The translations under genes and the position numbers were made by a program. Below are positions 17,268 to 26,442 of a stretch of DNA of 64,000 nucleotides, piece after piece. This DNA comes from Firm-04 sp964479595 (GTDB lineage Bacteria > Bacillota > Clostridia > Oscillospirales > Ruminococcaceae), in NCBI GenBank assembly GCA_964479595.1, contig CAYZMU010000001.1, positions 62,001 to 126,000 of the forward strand, written 5' to 3'. Position 1 is the stretch's first letter, and the number at the start of each line of letters is the position of its first letter. The notes under the pieces are model-generated. The model saw nothing but the letters and a program-made list of their open reading frames with translations. It was not told where the DNA came from and made no database searches.

Positions 17268-18490
17268 CCCGTCACCTCCGCCGCGTAAAACATATCCGAA
17301 AGCTCCCGCAGCGAGGACGCGCTGCCGTTGTACTTGTCCGGGACATTGTAGACCTGCCCCATAAAGAGCATCTGCGAGCTCTGCCCGCCGTCCAGATTGA
17401 ACGCCTCCGCGCAGCCCAGCTGCCCGAAAAGTTCCGCGAACTGATCAATCGTAATCCCGACAGAATAGCCCGGCTGCCGCCCGTCCACCACGACCAGCGC
17501 GTAGTGGCCCGGCTCGTAATAGCCAAACCCCGTGCGGGGCGCCAGCTGCTGGGCGACCGAACCGCGGAACCCCGACAGCACCGTGCCGTTTTTCACGAGC
17601 GCCGGCGCGAAGCTCATGCTCTGATAGAGCCCGTTTCGCATTTCGGTGTCGAGGTCGAATTCGTCCCGGCCGAAGGAGCGGAACGTGCCGTCGTAATAAA
17701 GCGCGCCGACATCGTCTTTCGGGACATTGCGGTAGGCGACGTAATTGCGCACAATGACGCCCGTGTCCCGTGTGGCGAAGTAGTCGCCGTTGACCGCGAT
17801 AATCATGTTGTGGCGCTGCGCCATGGGCACGGCGTTCTCGTAGATGCTGCGACCGAAGGTGTCCTTGGCGAACGCGGAGCTGAAGTTGTCCAGATACCGG
17901 ATGTAGAGATCCGCCACATACGCGACACTGTCACAGTAGGAGAGCTTCTGGATCGTGACATTGATATCATGGCTCTTGTAGCTGTTATCGGTTTGAACAA
18001 TCTCGTCGCCATAGGAGAACTTATCCGGGAAATTCGCGCCCCATCCCGATAAATCCGGTTCTGTGGGCTGCGGCGCGGCCGTGGTGGTCGCGGTCGTCGC
18101 AATAGCGGAAGAAGAGGGCACGGCTGCCGGGGGATTTGGCGTTTCGCCGCTTTGCTTTGAAGTCCCGCTCCCCGCCGCGGTGCCGCCGGACAGCACCGTC
18201 TGTTCCCCGGACATACTTCCCTCAAAGGTCTGTGTATCGGAAAACGTCGCGGTCGTTTCCGCGGCCGTCGTCAGTGTAGATGTTTCTGTCGCCGTGGGCC
18301 GCGCGTAGGGGTTGTTCTCCGGGTCAAACACGGGGTGTTCGGCGGAGATATCGGGCTTTAGCACCTGCGGGCGCACATGGTGAAAATACGCGAACGTGAG
18401 CAGGCACGCCGCGAAGAGCAGCACGTCCAGCGGGATGACGACATAGAGCGGGAGCGGGCCTTTGCGCCGCGTCCCTTTCGAATCGGACAT
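17264..18490 (-). CDS. Phosphodiester glycosidase family (NAGPA/DUF2233) protein
   Basis: 408 residues: a short basic cytoplasmic start, a membrane anchor at about residues 14-36 (VVIPLDVLLFAACLLTFAYF), a Thr/Ser-rich linker to about 160, and a C-terminal NAGPA domain. Family marks include MIIAVNGDYF, RTGFGYYEPGHYALVVVDGR and AFNLDGGQSSQM. Members cleave GlcNAc-phosphodiester bonds and are common in exopolysaccharide loci. The domain would lie outside the membrane. It begins 18 bp after the GT2-GtrA gene and overlaps the next gene by 4 bp, so all three are co-transcribed. The actual polymer is unknown. Confidence 0.86.
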   Translation of the reverse strand: MSDSKGTRRKGPLPLYVVIPLDVLLFAACLLTFAYFHHVRPQVLKPDISAEHPVFDPENNPYARPTATETSTLTTAAETTATFSDTQTFEGSMSGEQTVLSGGTAAGSGTSKQSGETPNPPAAVPSSSAIATTATTTAAPQPTEPDLSGWGANFPDKFSYGDEIVQTDNSYKSHDINVTIQKLSYCDSVAYVADLYIRYLDNFSSAFAKDTFGRSIYENAVPMAQRHNMIIAVNGDYFATRDTGVIVRNYVAYRNVPKDDVGALYYDGTFRSFGRDEFDLDTEMRNGLYQSMSFAPALVKNGTVLSGFRGSVAQQLAPRTGFGYYEPGHYALVVVDGRQPGYSVGITIDQFAELFGQLGCAEAFNLDGGQSSQMLFMGQVYNVPDKYNGSASSLRELSDMFYAAEVTG

Positions 18491-18508
18491 TTTCGGGATA
18501 TACTCCTT

Positions 18509-19591
18509 TCAGGCGTCTTCGGGCTTTTTCTGCCGGAAAACCCAGTAGTTCTGCACGCGGAAACTGATGAAATACAGCGTGATGTCCACCGCCAGCTTCA
18601 GCACCGCCATGATAAGGCTGCCCTGACCAAAGAGCATGGACAGCAGTTTTAAAAGCCCGATGGAAGTCAGCAGCTGCAGCACGCATAAGATATAATATTT
18701 TACAGTGGTTGAGAGCAAGGGCGCGCTGCTGTGGAAGACCGCCTTGCGGTTCACGGTGAAGTTGACGACCGAGCTTATCACGCGCGCGAGCGCCGTGGAG
18801 AGCGAGAGGCGGAAGGACAGATTTCTAAAAACCGCGTCGTAAAAGAGGTTAAAGAGCCCGTAATCGACCAAAAAGGCGAGGATGGAGCTCAGGCAGAAGC
18901 GGATGATGATGCCGTAGACGCGCAGCGAATCCTTCACCGGGTGGAAGTGCGTGGCCTTGTTGTCGTCAATGTAAATCGTCCGGATCGTCTGCTCGACAAT
19001 CGGGATATTCTCCGTCTTGCAGCGCAGCAGCATATTGGTCTCGTACTCAAAGCGTTCCCCCGAAATCCCGAGCATGAGCGGGTAGAGCCGGCTTGGAATC
19101 ACGCGCAGCCCTGTCTGGGTGTCGCTGACTTTCAGCCCGCAGAACACGCGGAAGACAAACGAGGTGAAGCGGTTCCCGAAGCGGCTCTTGGGCGGGATAT
19201 CCTTCGCGCTGAAATCCCGCGCGCCGATGACCAGCACCTTGCCTTCCTCCTTGATGCTTCGGTCCGCGCACGCGGCGATATCGTCGGGGTGGTGCTGGTT
19301 GTCCCCGTCAATGGTTACACAGCCAAATCCATCGGGACGGTTTTCTTTTAACCATTCGAACGCGGTCTTGAGCGCTCTGCCCTTGCCCAGATTGCGCGGG
19401 TGACGCAGCACGACGCAGTTAAAATCCCGCCTTGCCTCCTCAAACCAGTGCTGATTCTGCGGCGCGGAGCCGTCGTCCACGAGCAGGATATCGTGAAAGC
19501 CCTTTTCGCGCACGCCTTTGATGACCTCCAGCAGACGCTCGTCAGGGTCCAGAGAGGGAATCACTATGGTCAGCGAATCGTAGTCCGACAT
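18509..19591 (-). CDS. Family 2 glycosyltransferase fused to GtrA-like membrane domain
   Basis: About 360 residues. The N-terminal half is a DPM1-like GT-A glycosyltransferase (TIVIPSLDPDERL, LLVDDGSA, VTIDGDNQHHPDD, DTQTGLR). The C-terminal half has four membrane segments of the GtrA/DPMS type. Such fusions usually transfer a sugar from a nucleotide donor to polyprenyl phosphate and help flip it. The ATG at 19591 is chosen because GGAGGTG lies 7 nt upstream; a longer in-frame start near 19639 lies in the promoter region. It heads the operon with the phosphodiester glycosidase. Confidence 0.9.
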   Translation of the reverse strand: MSDYDSLTIVIPSLDPDERLLEVIKGVREKGFHDILLVDDGSAPQNQHWFEEARRDFNCVVLRHPRNLGKGRALKTAFEWLKENRPDGFGCVTIDGDNQHHPDDIAACADRSIKEEGKVLVIGARDFSAKDIPPKSRFGNRFTSFVFRVFCGLKVSDTQTGLRVIPSRLYPLMLGISGERFEYETNMLLRCKTENIPIVEQTIRTIYIDDNKATHFHPVKDSLRVYGIIIRFCLSSILAFLVDYGLFNLFYDAVFRNLSFRLSLSTALARVISSVVNFTVNRKAVFHSSAPLLSTTVKYYILCVLQLLTSIGLLKLLSMLFGQGSLIMAVLKLAVDITLYFISFRVQNYWVFRQKKPEDA

Positions 19592-19627
19592 GATTTTCAC
19601 CTCCCGCGCGCCGGCTGCCGCTAGTTC

Positions 19628-19656
19628 ATTATACCACATTTCCCCGCAAAACGCAA
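19628..19656 (-). promoter_or_regulatory. Promoter of the surface-glycan operon
   Basis: Minus-strand TTGCGT (19651-19656) and TATAAT (19628-19633), 17-bp spacer, about 35 nt before the start codon. Confidence 0.8.
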
Positions 19657-19666
19657 GGCGGCTCTC

Positions 19667-20884
19667 TCAGGGGTTTTCGTCAAAATAGCCGATATAGGAG
19701 ATATGGTACTTGCTGCCGGGGAATAAATAGCTAAAATAATCCACAAAATAGTCGTCTGTCATGGCCGCGATGAAATCAACCGTCAGGTCGTCAGGGTCGC
19801 TCTCCTCGTAAGGTGTGCCCGCGGGGTAGTAGCGGCGCTTTTGCTCTACAGAGGCAATATGGTGGCGGTAGAGACAGGAATTTTTGTCCCGCGCGACGGC
19901 GTCCTTATAGATACGGTCGTAGAGCATTTCCATCATGGGCTGCACGCTCTCGCGAAACTGCTTCTGCACCGCCTCTTTGAGGTAAATCCCCTCGTAGTTT
20001 TCCGCCTTGAGCCGCACCATCGCCTGAAAATGCGTGTCGTCGAGCATGAGGTAGGGCTTGCCGTAGCTGTTCTCGATGAGGTTTACCTGCAGATTGTTGA
20101 TAAACTCCGCGTTCGTGTGCCCAATCGGCGTCTCCTCAAAGACCGCCTCGGACGGGATGAGATGCGCGCGCACGGCGTCCTGACGGTCCTTGCCCAGATA
20201 GGCTATCATATCGCAGACGCGCACCAGACAGCCCTCGAGTGTCCCGGGGATCAGCCTGCTGTCGCCGTCCTCGTCCTCAAGGCACTGCCGCGTGCGCGCG
20301 TCAAACGCCTCAAACCCCGAAAGCGGCACGGGCTGATACTCAGCGCGCGGCAGCTCCCCGTTGTGGCAGATGATGCCGTCGAGCGTCTGCAGCGAGATGT
20401 TGTAGGGCACCATCGTGTCCAGCACCCGCACACTGTGCAGATTGTGCCGGAAGCAGCGCCCCGTGCGGCCGTGGTAGAGCGCGTGCAGCGCGTGTTCGCC
20501 CGCGTGCCCGAAAGGCGTGTGCCCCATGTCGTGCCCCAGCGCGATGGCCTCGATCAGATCCAGATTGAGCCCCAGCACGGAGCCGATACTCCTGGCGATG
20601 CGCGAGACCAGCTGCACGTGCAGCGCCCTTCTGGAGAGGTCGTCATTGCGGTAGAAGGAAAAGACCTGCGTCTTGTCGGAATAGCGGTTGTAAAACGCGC
20701 TGTTGAGGATTTTGTCGGCGTCCTTGGAGTACGGCTGGCGCCAGACGCGCGGGGTATCGCTTTCGCGCTCAAACCGCCGCAGCGCGTCGCTGTTTTGCGC
20801 GGCGTACGGGGATTTCCAGCCCTCTCTCTGCCCCTGCTCGATACGGGCGACAAGCTCCGGGGAAAGTTCTTCGTAACGGCGCAT
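19667..20884 (-). CDS. dgt: Deoxyguanosine triphosphate triphosphohydrolase-like HD protein
   Basis: 405 residues of the dGTPase branch of the HD phosphohydrolase superfamily, which hydrolyses dNTPs to deoxynucleoside and triphosphate. RVWRQPYSKDADKILNS resembles the family start (usually R.R..F..D...I..S.AFRRL), and the metal-binding residues are in RNDDLSRRALHV and in GHDMGHTPFGHAGEHAL. The start is 7 bp after dnaE, so it probably lies in one transcript with the replicative polymerase, which fits a role in balancing the dNTP pool. Whether dGTP is the main substrate cannot be told from sequence. Confidence 0.88.
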   Translation of the reverse strand: MRRYEELSPELVARIEQGQREGWKSPYAAQNSDALRRFERESDTPRVWRQPYSKDADKILNSAFYNRYSDKTQVFSFYRNDDLSRRALHVQLVSRIARSIGSVLGLNLDLIEAIALGHDMGHTPFGHAGEHALHALYHGRTGRCFRHNLHSVRVLDTMVPYNISLQTLDGIICHNGELPRAEYQPVPLSGFEAFDARTRQCLEDEDGDSRLIPGTLEGCLVRVCDMIAYLGKDRQDAVRAHLIPSEAVFEETPIGHTNAEFINNLQVNLIENSYGKPYLMLDDTHFQAMVRLKAENYEGIYLKEAVQKQFRESVQPMMEMLYDRIYKDAVARDKNSCLYRHHIASVEQKRRYYPAGTPYEESDPDDLTVDFIAAMTDDYFVDYFSYLFPGSKYHISYIGYFDENP

Positions 20885-20890
20885 TCCGCC

Positions 20891-23800
20891 TCACCCTTTC
20901 TTCTCTATCAGCGCGCAGTTTTCGCGCGGCACAATCCTGAAAAGCTCCCGCGTAAACGCCAGCCCTATCTCGGCGCGCGCGGGCGTTTTCGGCCTAAGCA
21001 GGCTCTTTTGGGGAATCATCCAGAAAACGGTTTCGGTCTGCCCGGGGTGTGTTTTGCAAAGCGCTGAAATCCGCCGCGCCTGCTCGACCGTTTCCACCTT
21101 GCAGCAGAGCTCCCTGGACTGGCAGCGCCGCGCGAAGGCGCTTTCATCGAGCACTTCGTTCACCAGCAGCTCCGCGCCCTCGTCCCCGCGCGAGATTTTC
21201 CCCTTCACAAACAGCACGGCGTCCTGCGTCAGCAGCTGCGAACAGGCCGCGTAGACTTTGGGGAAAAGGATACAGTCCACGCTCCCCGACGGGTCCTCCA
21301 GCGTCAGAAAACACATCTTCTTTCCCGTCCGCGTGAGATGCCGGCGTACCGCGGCGACGGTTCCGAGCAGCTCGACCGTCTCTTTCTCCGTTTTTTCGCG
21401 CAACTGGGCGCATTGGGGCAGCCGCAGCAGAATCTGATACGCCTGCGCGTCCCCGAGCGGGTGCCCGGAAAGATACATTCCCGTAACATCGCGCTCCATC
21501 TGCAGCAGCGTTTTGCGCGGAAACTCCGGCAGGTCCGGCGCTCTGAGCTCCGGCGCGGGTTCAGCGGTTTCTTCTCCGCCGCCAAAGAGCGCGAGCTGTC
21601 CGCTCAGCTGGCGTTTCTGGCGCTGCTGCGCCGCGGAGAGTGTGATTTGGTGCATCGCGAGCAGCTGTCTGCGGTTGAGCCCCATATCGTCAAAGGCGCC
21701 CGCGCGGATAAGACTTTCCAGCACGTGCCGGCTCAGCTCCGTTTTGGCGCAGCGGTCGCAGAAGTCCCCGAGATCTCTGTACGGCCCGTTTTCCTCACGC
21801 TCCGTAACAATTGCCTCCGCCGCGCCCTGCCCCACGCCGCGCACCGCGAGCAGCCCGAATTCAATCCCGTCCGCGCCCGCCGCAAACCGTACCCCGGAGG
21901 TGTTGATACAGGGGCGATGCACCGTGACACCGGCGCGTTCGCAGAGCGCTATATATTCGAGCAGCTTGTCCGTGTTGAGCATGACGGAACTCATCAGCGC
22001 GGCATAGTATTCTTTCGGGAAGCGGCATTTGAGATACGCCGTCTCATAGGCGACTCTGGCGTACGCCGCGGCGTGGGATTTGTTGAAAGCGTAGCTCGCG
22101 AACGCGCTCATTTTATCAAAAATCAGGTTGGCGGTTTTGGCCGGCACGCCCCGCGCGACCGCGCCCTCGCAGCTTTCGTCCCCGTGAATGAACGCCTCGC
22201 GCTCCCGCTCCATCTTCTCGCGGCTCTTCTTCGCCATCGCGCGCCGCACGAGGTCCGCCCGCCCGTAGGAAAAGCCTGCCAGCGCGCGGCAGATTTCCAT
22301 CACCTGCTCCTGATACACGATACAGCCGTACGTCTCCCGCAGAATCGGCTCGAGCAGCGGGTGGTCGTAGCGGATTTGCGCGGGGTCTTTGCGCGCCGCG
22401 AGATAGCGCGGAATCGTGTCCATGGGCCCGGGGCGGTAGAGCGAGATGACCGTAATCAGATCGGACATGGAGCGCGGTTTCATGTCTTTAAGCAGCCTTC
22501 TCAGCCCCGGCGACTCCATCTGAAACACGCCTACACTGTCCCCGCGTGAGAGCATGGCAAAGACCGCGCTGTCGTCCTCGGGGATCGTTTTCATCGAAAA
22601 GGACGGATTTTCGCGCTGAACAGCACGCTCCGCCTCGCGAATGACGGTTAAGTTGCGCAGCCCCAGAAAGTCCATCTTGAGCAGTCCTAACTCTTCCAGG
22701 TAATCCTTGGTGTACTGCGTGATGATCTCCCCGTCCGTCGACCACAGCGGCACCTGCTCGATAATGGGCTCGCGCGTAATGACGACGCCCGCCGCGTGCT
22801 TGGTGATGTGGCGCGGCATGCCCTCGATTTTTTTCGCGAGTTCCAGAAGCTTTTGCGCCTTGGGATTGGCGCTCGCGAGTTTTGCCATCCGCTCGTTTTC
22901 CATATCGAGGGAGGCGTTGAGATCTCTTGGCAGCGTCCGGGCGATTTGCTCCGCGAGCGACGTTTCTCCCATCGCCCTTCCGGTATCGCGCACCGCCGCC
23001 CGCGCCTTGAGCGTGTCAAAGGCGACAATCTGCGCGACATGGTCGCTGCCGTATTTCGCGGTGACGTATTCGATGACCCGCCCGCGCCCCTCCACGCAGA
23101 AGTCGATGTCAAAATCCGGCATACTCACCCGCTCGGGATTGAGAAACCGCTCAAACAGCAGCCCGTAGCGGATGGGGTCAATCTCCGTGATGCCGATGAG
23201 ATACGCGCAGAGGCTCCCCGCGCCCGAACCTCTGCCCGGCCCCACGGGGATATCGTGCGTTTTCGCGTAACGGACAAAATCCCACACGATGAGGAAATAG
23301 TCCTCAAAGCCCATCTGTATGATGGTGGCAAGCTCATGCTCCATGCGCGCGCGGATTTCTTCCGTGACCTCCCCGCCGTAGCGTTCGCGCAGCCCCTGTT
23401 CGCACAGCCCACGCAGATAGGCGGCGGTGTTTGTAACGCCCTGCGCGTGATAGCGCGGCAGCCGCAGCTTGCCGAAGGTAAATTCCACATTGCACCGCGC
23501 AGCAATCCGGGCGGTGTTTTCGAGTGCCTGCGGAATGTCCGGGAAGAGCTCCGCCATCTCCCGCGCGGTCTTGATGTAAAACGAATCGTTGGGCAGCGCC
23601 ATGGACGAAGGCGAGGAAAGGGTGGTGTTTGTCCCGATACACACCAGCAGCTTCTGCGTCAGCGCGTCCTCGCGGGTGGGATAATGCGCGTCGTTGGTCG
23701 CCGCGAGGGGAATGCCCGTCTCCGCTGAAAGATTTTTCAGCTTGGAGCAGAGAGTGAGGTCCTCAGGCAGCCCGTGATTCTGGATTTCCAGAAAGTAGTT

Positions 23801-24304
23801 GTCCTTGCCAAACACTTCCCGCGCGCGCAGGGCCGCCTCCTTCGCCCCCAGATAGTCGCTGTTCAGCAGCCGCCTCGGCACTTCCCCGTTTTTGCAGCCC
23901 GAGAGCGCGATAAGCCCGCCGTGGTACTTTTTCAGCAGTTCCCAGTCCGCGCGCGGCTTGGTGTAGAAGCCTTCTATAGACGCGAGCGAGACAATCCGCG
24001 TGAGATTTTGGTAGCCCTCATTGTTTTCGCACAGCAGCGTCAGGTGGAAAGGTCTGCGGTCGTCCCCGCTGCTCTTGTCAAAGCGCGAGCGCGGCGCGAC
24101 GTAGATTTCGCAGCCCAACACCGGGTGAACGCCCGCGTTTCGCGCGGCTCTGTCAAAGGCAATCGCGCCGTAGAGCACCCCGTGGTCCGTCATCGCCACG
24201 GAACGCTGGCCGCATTCCTTCACGCGCGCCATGAGCGGCTCGAGCCGGCACGCGCCATCGAGCAGCGAATACTCCGTGTGAACGTGCAGGTGCGCGAAAT
24301 CCAC
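20891..24304 (-). CDS. dnaE: DNA polymerase III subunit alpha
   Basis: Replicative DNA polymerase, about 1137 residues, the normal size of a DnaE. The N-terminal PHP domain begins FAHLHVHTEYSLLDGA. The polymerase core carries the catalytic aspartates in PDFDIDFC and the conserved GPGRGSGAGSL and FGVFQMES-like (VGVFQMESPGLRRLL) blocks. A tandem helix-hairpin-helix region and an OB fold (VTGMYLSGHPL then the C-terminal domain) follow. The GTG at 24304 is chosen because AAAGGGGGAG lies just upstream and homology begins there; an in-frame ATG at 24376 would lie across the accA terminator. Operon with the dGTPase. Confidence 0.95.
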   Translation of the reverse strand: MDFAHLHVHTEYSLLDGACRLEPLMARVKECGQRSVAMTDHGVLYGAIAFDRAARNAGVHPVLGCEIYVAPRSRFDKSSGDDRRPFHLTLLCENNEGYQNLTRIVSLASIEGFYTKPRADWELLKKYHGGLIALSGCKNGEVPRRLLNSDYLGAKEAALRAREVFGKDNYFLEIQNHGLPEDLTLCSKLKNLSAETGIPLAATNDAHYPTREDALTQKLLVCIGTNTTLSSPSSMALPNDSFYIKTAREMAELFPDIPQALENTARIAARCNVEFTFGKLRLPRYHAQGVTNTAAYLRGLCEQGLRERYGGEVTEEIRARMEHELATIIQMGFEDYFLIVWDFVRYAKTHDIPVGPGRGSGAGSLCAYLIGITEIDPIRYGLLFERFLNPERVSMPDFDIDFCVEGRGRVIEYVTAKYGSDHVAQIVAFDTLKARAAVRDTGRAMGETSLAEQIARTLPRDLNASLDMENERMAKLASANPKAQKLLELAKKIEGMPRHITKHAAGVVITREPIIEQVPLWSTDGEIITQYTKDYLEELGLLKMDFLGLRNLTVIREAERAVQRENPSFSMKTIPEDDSAVFAMLSRGDSVGVFQMESPGLRRLLKDMKPRSMSDLITVISLYRPGPMDTIPRYLAARKDPAQIRYDHPLLEPILRETYGCIVYQEQVMEICRALAGFSYGRADLVRRAMAKKSREKMEREREAFIHGDESCEGAVARGVPAKTANLIFDKMSAFASYAFNKSHAAAYARVAYETAYLKCRFPKEYYAALMSSVMLNTDKLLEYIALCERAGVTVHRPCINTSGVRFAAGADGIEFGLLAVRGVGQGAAEAIVTEREENGPYRDLGDFCDRCAKTELSRHVLESLIRAGAFDDMGLNRRQLLAMHQITLSAAQQRQKRQLSGQLALFGGGEETAEPAPELRAPDLPEFPRKTLLQMERDVTGMYLSGHPLGDAQAYQILLRLPQCAQLREKTEKETVELLGTVAAVRRHLTRTGKKMCFLTLEDPSGSVDCILFPKVYAACSQLLTQDAVLFVKGKISRGDEGAELLVNEVLDESAFARRCQSRELCCKVETVEQARRISALCKTHPGQTETVFWMIPQKSLLRPKTPARAEIGLAFTRELFRIVPRENCALIEKKG

Positions 24305-24323
24305 CGTTTCTCCCCCTTTCCCC

Positions 24324-24356
24324 AAAAAATCCGGCAGAGAGCTCCTCCGCCGGATT
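24324..24356 (-). terminator. Terminator between accA and dnaE
   Basis: On the minus strand AATCCGGC and GCCGGATT form an 8-bp stem followed directly by a T-tract. It separates the fatty-acid operon from dnaE, only about 20 nt before the dnaE start, so dnaE expression may depend on read-through. Confidence 0.85.
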
Positions 24357-24372
24357 CTGAAAGTTGCCGCCC

Positions 24373-25155
24373 TCACGCGCCGATTCTGCGGAATTTCTCG
24401 TAGCGCTTGGTGAGCAGTTCGTTGTTGGTAAGCTGCATGAGCCTGTGTATCTCCTCGAGGAGAAATTTCTTGAGCTCCGAGCAGATTTCCCGCTGGGAAC
24501 GCCCCTCCTCCTCGATGACTTTCTCGATAATGCCGAACTGTTTGAGGTCGTAGGAGGTGAGTTTCAGATGTTCCGCCGCGATGTTCGCCTTGGAGGAATC
24601 CTTCCAGAGAATGCTCGCGCAGCCCTCCGGCGAAATCACGGAATAGATCGCGTTTTCGAGCATGATGGTCGTGTCGCAGACGCCCAGCGCCAGCGCGCCG
24701 CCGCTTCCGCCCTCGCCGACAATCACAGAGAGAATCGGCGTTTTCAGCCCCATCATTTCGTAGAGGTTTTCCGCGATGGCGAGCCCCTGTCCGCGCTCCT
24801 CCGCGTCAATCCCGCAGTACGCGCCGGAACTCCCGATAAAGCACAGCACCGGTCTGCGGAATTTCTCCGCCTGTTTCATCAGCCGCAGCGCCTTGCGGTA
24901 GCCCTCGGGTTCGGGGCAGCCGAAATGGCGTTTCATGCGGTCCTCAATCGTGTCCCCGCGCTCCATGGCAATCACCGTCACGGGTATGTGGTTGAGATAG
25001 CCCACCCCCGCGACAATCGCCGGGTCGTCCCCGAAGCGGCGGTCTCCGTGCAGCTCGACAAAATCGTCCACCATGTGGTCGATATAGAAAGAGCCCATGG
25101 GCCGCTTGCTGTCTCTGGCAGCGCGGACACGCTCATACGCGTTGACTTGCGCCAT
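24373..25155 (-). CDS. accA: Acetyl-CoA carboxylase carboxyltransferase subunit alpha
   Basis: Transfers carboxyl from biotin to acetyl-CoA, together with AccD, to give malonyl-CoA. 260 residues. GSFYIDHMVDDFVELHGDR, the oxyanion-hole GYRKALRLMKQAEKF, SSGAYCGIDAEERGQ and VIGEGGSGGALALG-like (VIVGEGGSGGALALG) text and YSVISPEGCASILW are all typical. The start has GGAAGGAG about 10 nt upstream. Lies 21 bp after accD. Confidence 0.95.
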   Translation of the reverse strand: MAQVNAYERVRAARDSKRPMGSFYIDHMVDDFVELHGDRRFGDDPAIVAGVGYLNHIPVTVIAMERGDTIEDRMKRHFGCPEPEGYRKALRLMKQAEKFRRPVLCFIGSSGAYCGIDAEERGQGLAIAENLYEMMGLKTPILSVIVGEGGSGGALALGVCDTTIMLENAIYSVISPEGCASILWKDSSKANIAAEHLKLTSYDLKQFGIIEKVIEEEGRSQREICSELKKFLLEEIHRLMQLTNNELLTKRYEKFRRIGA

Positions 25156-25176
25156 TTTCCGCAGTCTCCTTCCTTC

Positions 25177-25998
25177 TCAGGGAATCCGCTTGCTGTGAAT
25201 GGCAAGCAGTTTCGACAAGGTGTAGCGCATCCTGCCGCGCTCCTCAATCATATCCGCGAAACCGTGGGCGAGCTGAAACTCCGAACGCTGGAAGCCCGCG
25301 GGGAGTTTTTCGCCCGTCGTCTGCTCAATGACGCGCTGTCCCGCGAAACCGATAAGCGCTTTCGGCTCCGCGATGATGATGTCCCCCTGCATGGCGAAAC
25401 TCGCCGTGACGCCGCCCGTCGTCGGGTCCGTCAGCACCGCGATATAGAGATTCCCCGCCGTGCTGTGGCGCTGTACGGCGCCGCTGACTTTCGCCATCTG
25501 CATGAGCGAGAACATCCCTTCCTGCATTCTCGCGCCGCCTGAGGCGATAAAGCCCACCACCGGCAGCCCCAGAACCGTCGCTTTCTCAAAGAGCCGCGTG
25601 ATTTTCTCCCCCACGACCGTGCCCATGCTGCACATCATGAAGTAGGAATCCATCACGAAAATCGCGCACTCATTGTTCTCGATTTTCGCGGTGCCCGTGA
25701 CCACGCCCTCGCTCAGCCCGCTGACTTTCTCCGCCTTCTCCAGCTTCTGCGGGTAGTCGGGGAAGTCAATCGGGTTCGTGGATTTGAGCTTGCGGTCAAA
25801 TTCCTTGAACGAGCCGTCGTCCACGGTGATGCCCAGCCGCTCGTACGCCCGCATCCGGACATACGCGCCGCATTTGGGGCAGATGCAAAGGTTTTGCACG
25901 AAGTCCTCGTAGGGCGTCTCTTCCCCGCAGCTCTTGCAGACAAAGGGCGGCTGCTTGACATTCTGCCCCTTGAGAAAGTTCAGAAACTCTTTAATCAT
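25177..25998 (-). CDS. accD: Acetyl-CoA carboxylase carboxyltransferase subunit beta
   Basis: 273 residues. An N-terminal four-cysteine zinc finger (CKSCGEETPYEDFVQNLCICPKCG; pairs of Cys) precedes the crotonase-like carboxyltransferase domain with GARMQEGMFSLMQM, PTTGGVTASFAMQGD and GFAGQRVIEQT. The ATG at 25998 has GGAGG 7 nt upstream and overlaps the fabZ stop by 4 bp. Acts with AccA; the biotin carrier (AccB) and biotin carboxylase (AccC) genes are not in this operon. Confidence 0.95.
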   Translation of the reverse strand: MIKEFLNFLKGQNVKQPPFVCKSCGEETPYEDFVQNLCICPKCGAYVRMRAYERLGITVDDGSFKEFDRKLKSTNPIDFPDYPQKLEKAEKVSGLSEGVVTGTAKIENNECAIFVMDSYFMMCSMGTVVGEKITRLFEKATVLGLPVVGFIASGGARMQEGMFSLMQMAKVSGAVQRHSTAGNLYIAVLTDPTTGGVTASFAMQGDIIIAEPKALIGFAGQRVIEQTTGEKLPAGFQRSEFQLAHGFADMIEERGRMRYTLSKLLAIHSKRIP

Positions 25999-26423
25999 TC
26001 CGCGTCCTCCGCGTCCCTGACCACGAACGAGAACTCCGCCGTCACACAGAGCGTATCGCCCACATAGCCCTCGCCCTTGGCGAAATAGAAAGGCGGTCTG
26101 GCCTTCGTGATCACACACTTCGTTTCGAAGAGATCCCCCGGTCTTACGGGATTCTTAAACCGCACCTTGTCAAGCCCCGCGAAGAGCGTCGACGGAGGTT
26201 TGTTGCCCTTGTGCGGCACCAGCACGCAGACAGACTGCGCCATGATCTCGCAGAGCACCACGCCCGGCACGACGGGGTTTCCGGGGAAGTGCCCGTCCAG
26301 GAACCATTCCGTGCCAAGAATGCGCTTTTTTCCGTGTGCCTGCCCGTCTTCGACTTCCGCCTCGTCCAGCAGGAGCATACTGTTTCTGTGCGGCAAAAAC
26401 TCCATCAGCCGCGTTTTGTCCAT
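25995..26423 (-). CDS. fabZ: 3-hydroxyacyl-ACP dehydratase
   Basis: Hot-dog-fold dehydratase of the elongation cycle, 142 residues from the ATG at 26423. FLPHRNSMLLLDEA resembles the FabZ start, and WFLDGHFPGNPVVPGVVLCEIMAQ holds the catalytic His and the Glu. An in-frame start 20 codons earlier would overlap the fabF 3' end and has no better ribosome-binding site. Confidence 0.93.
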   Translation of the reverse strand: MDKTRLMEFLPHRNSMLLLDEAEVEDGQAHGKKRILGTEWFLDGHFPGNPVVPGVVLCEIMAQSVCVLVPHKGNKPPSTLFAGLDKVRFKNPVRPGDLFETKCVITKARPPFYFAKGEGYVGDTLCVTAEFSFVVRDAEDAE

Positions 26424-26442
26424 AGCTGCTCTCTCTCCCGTT

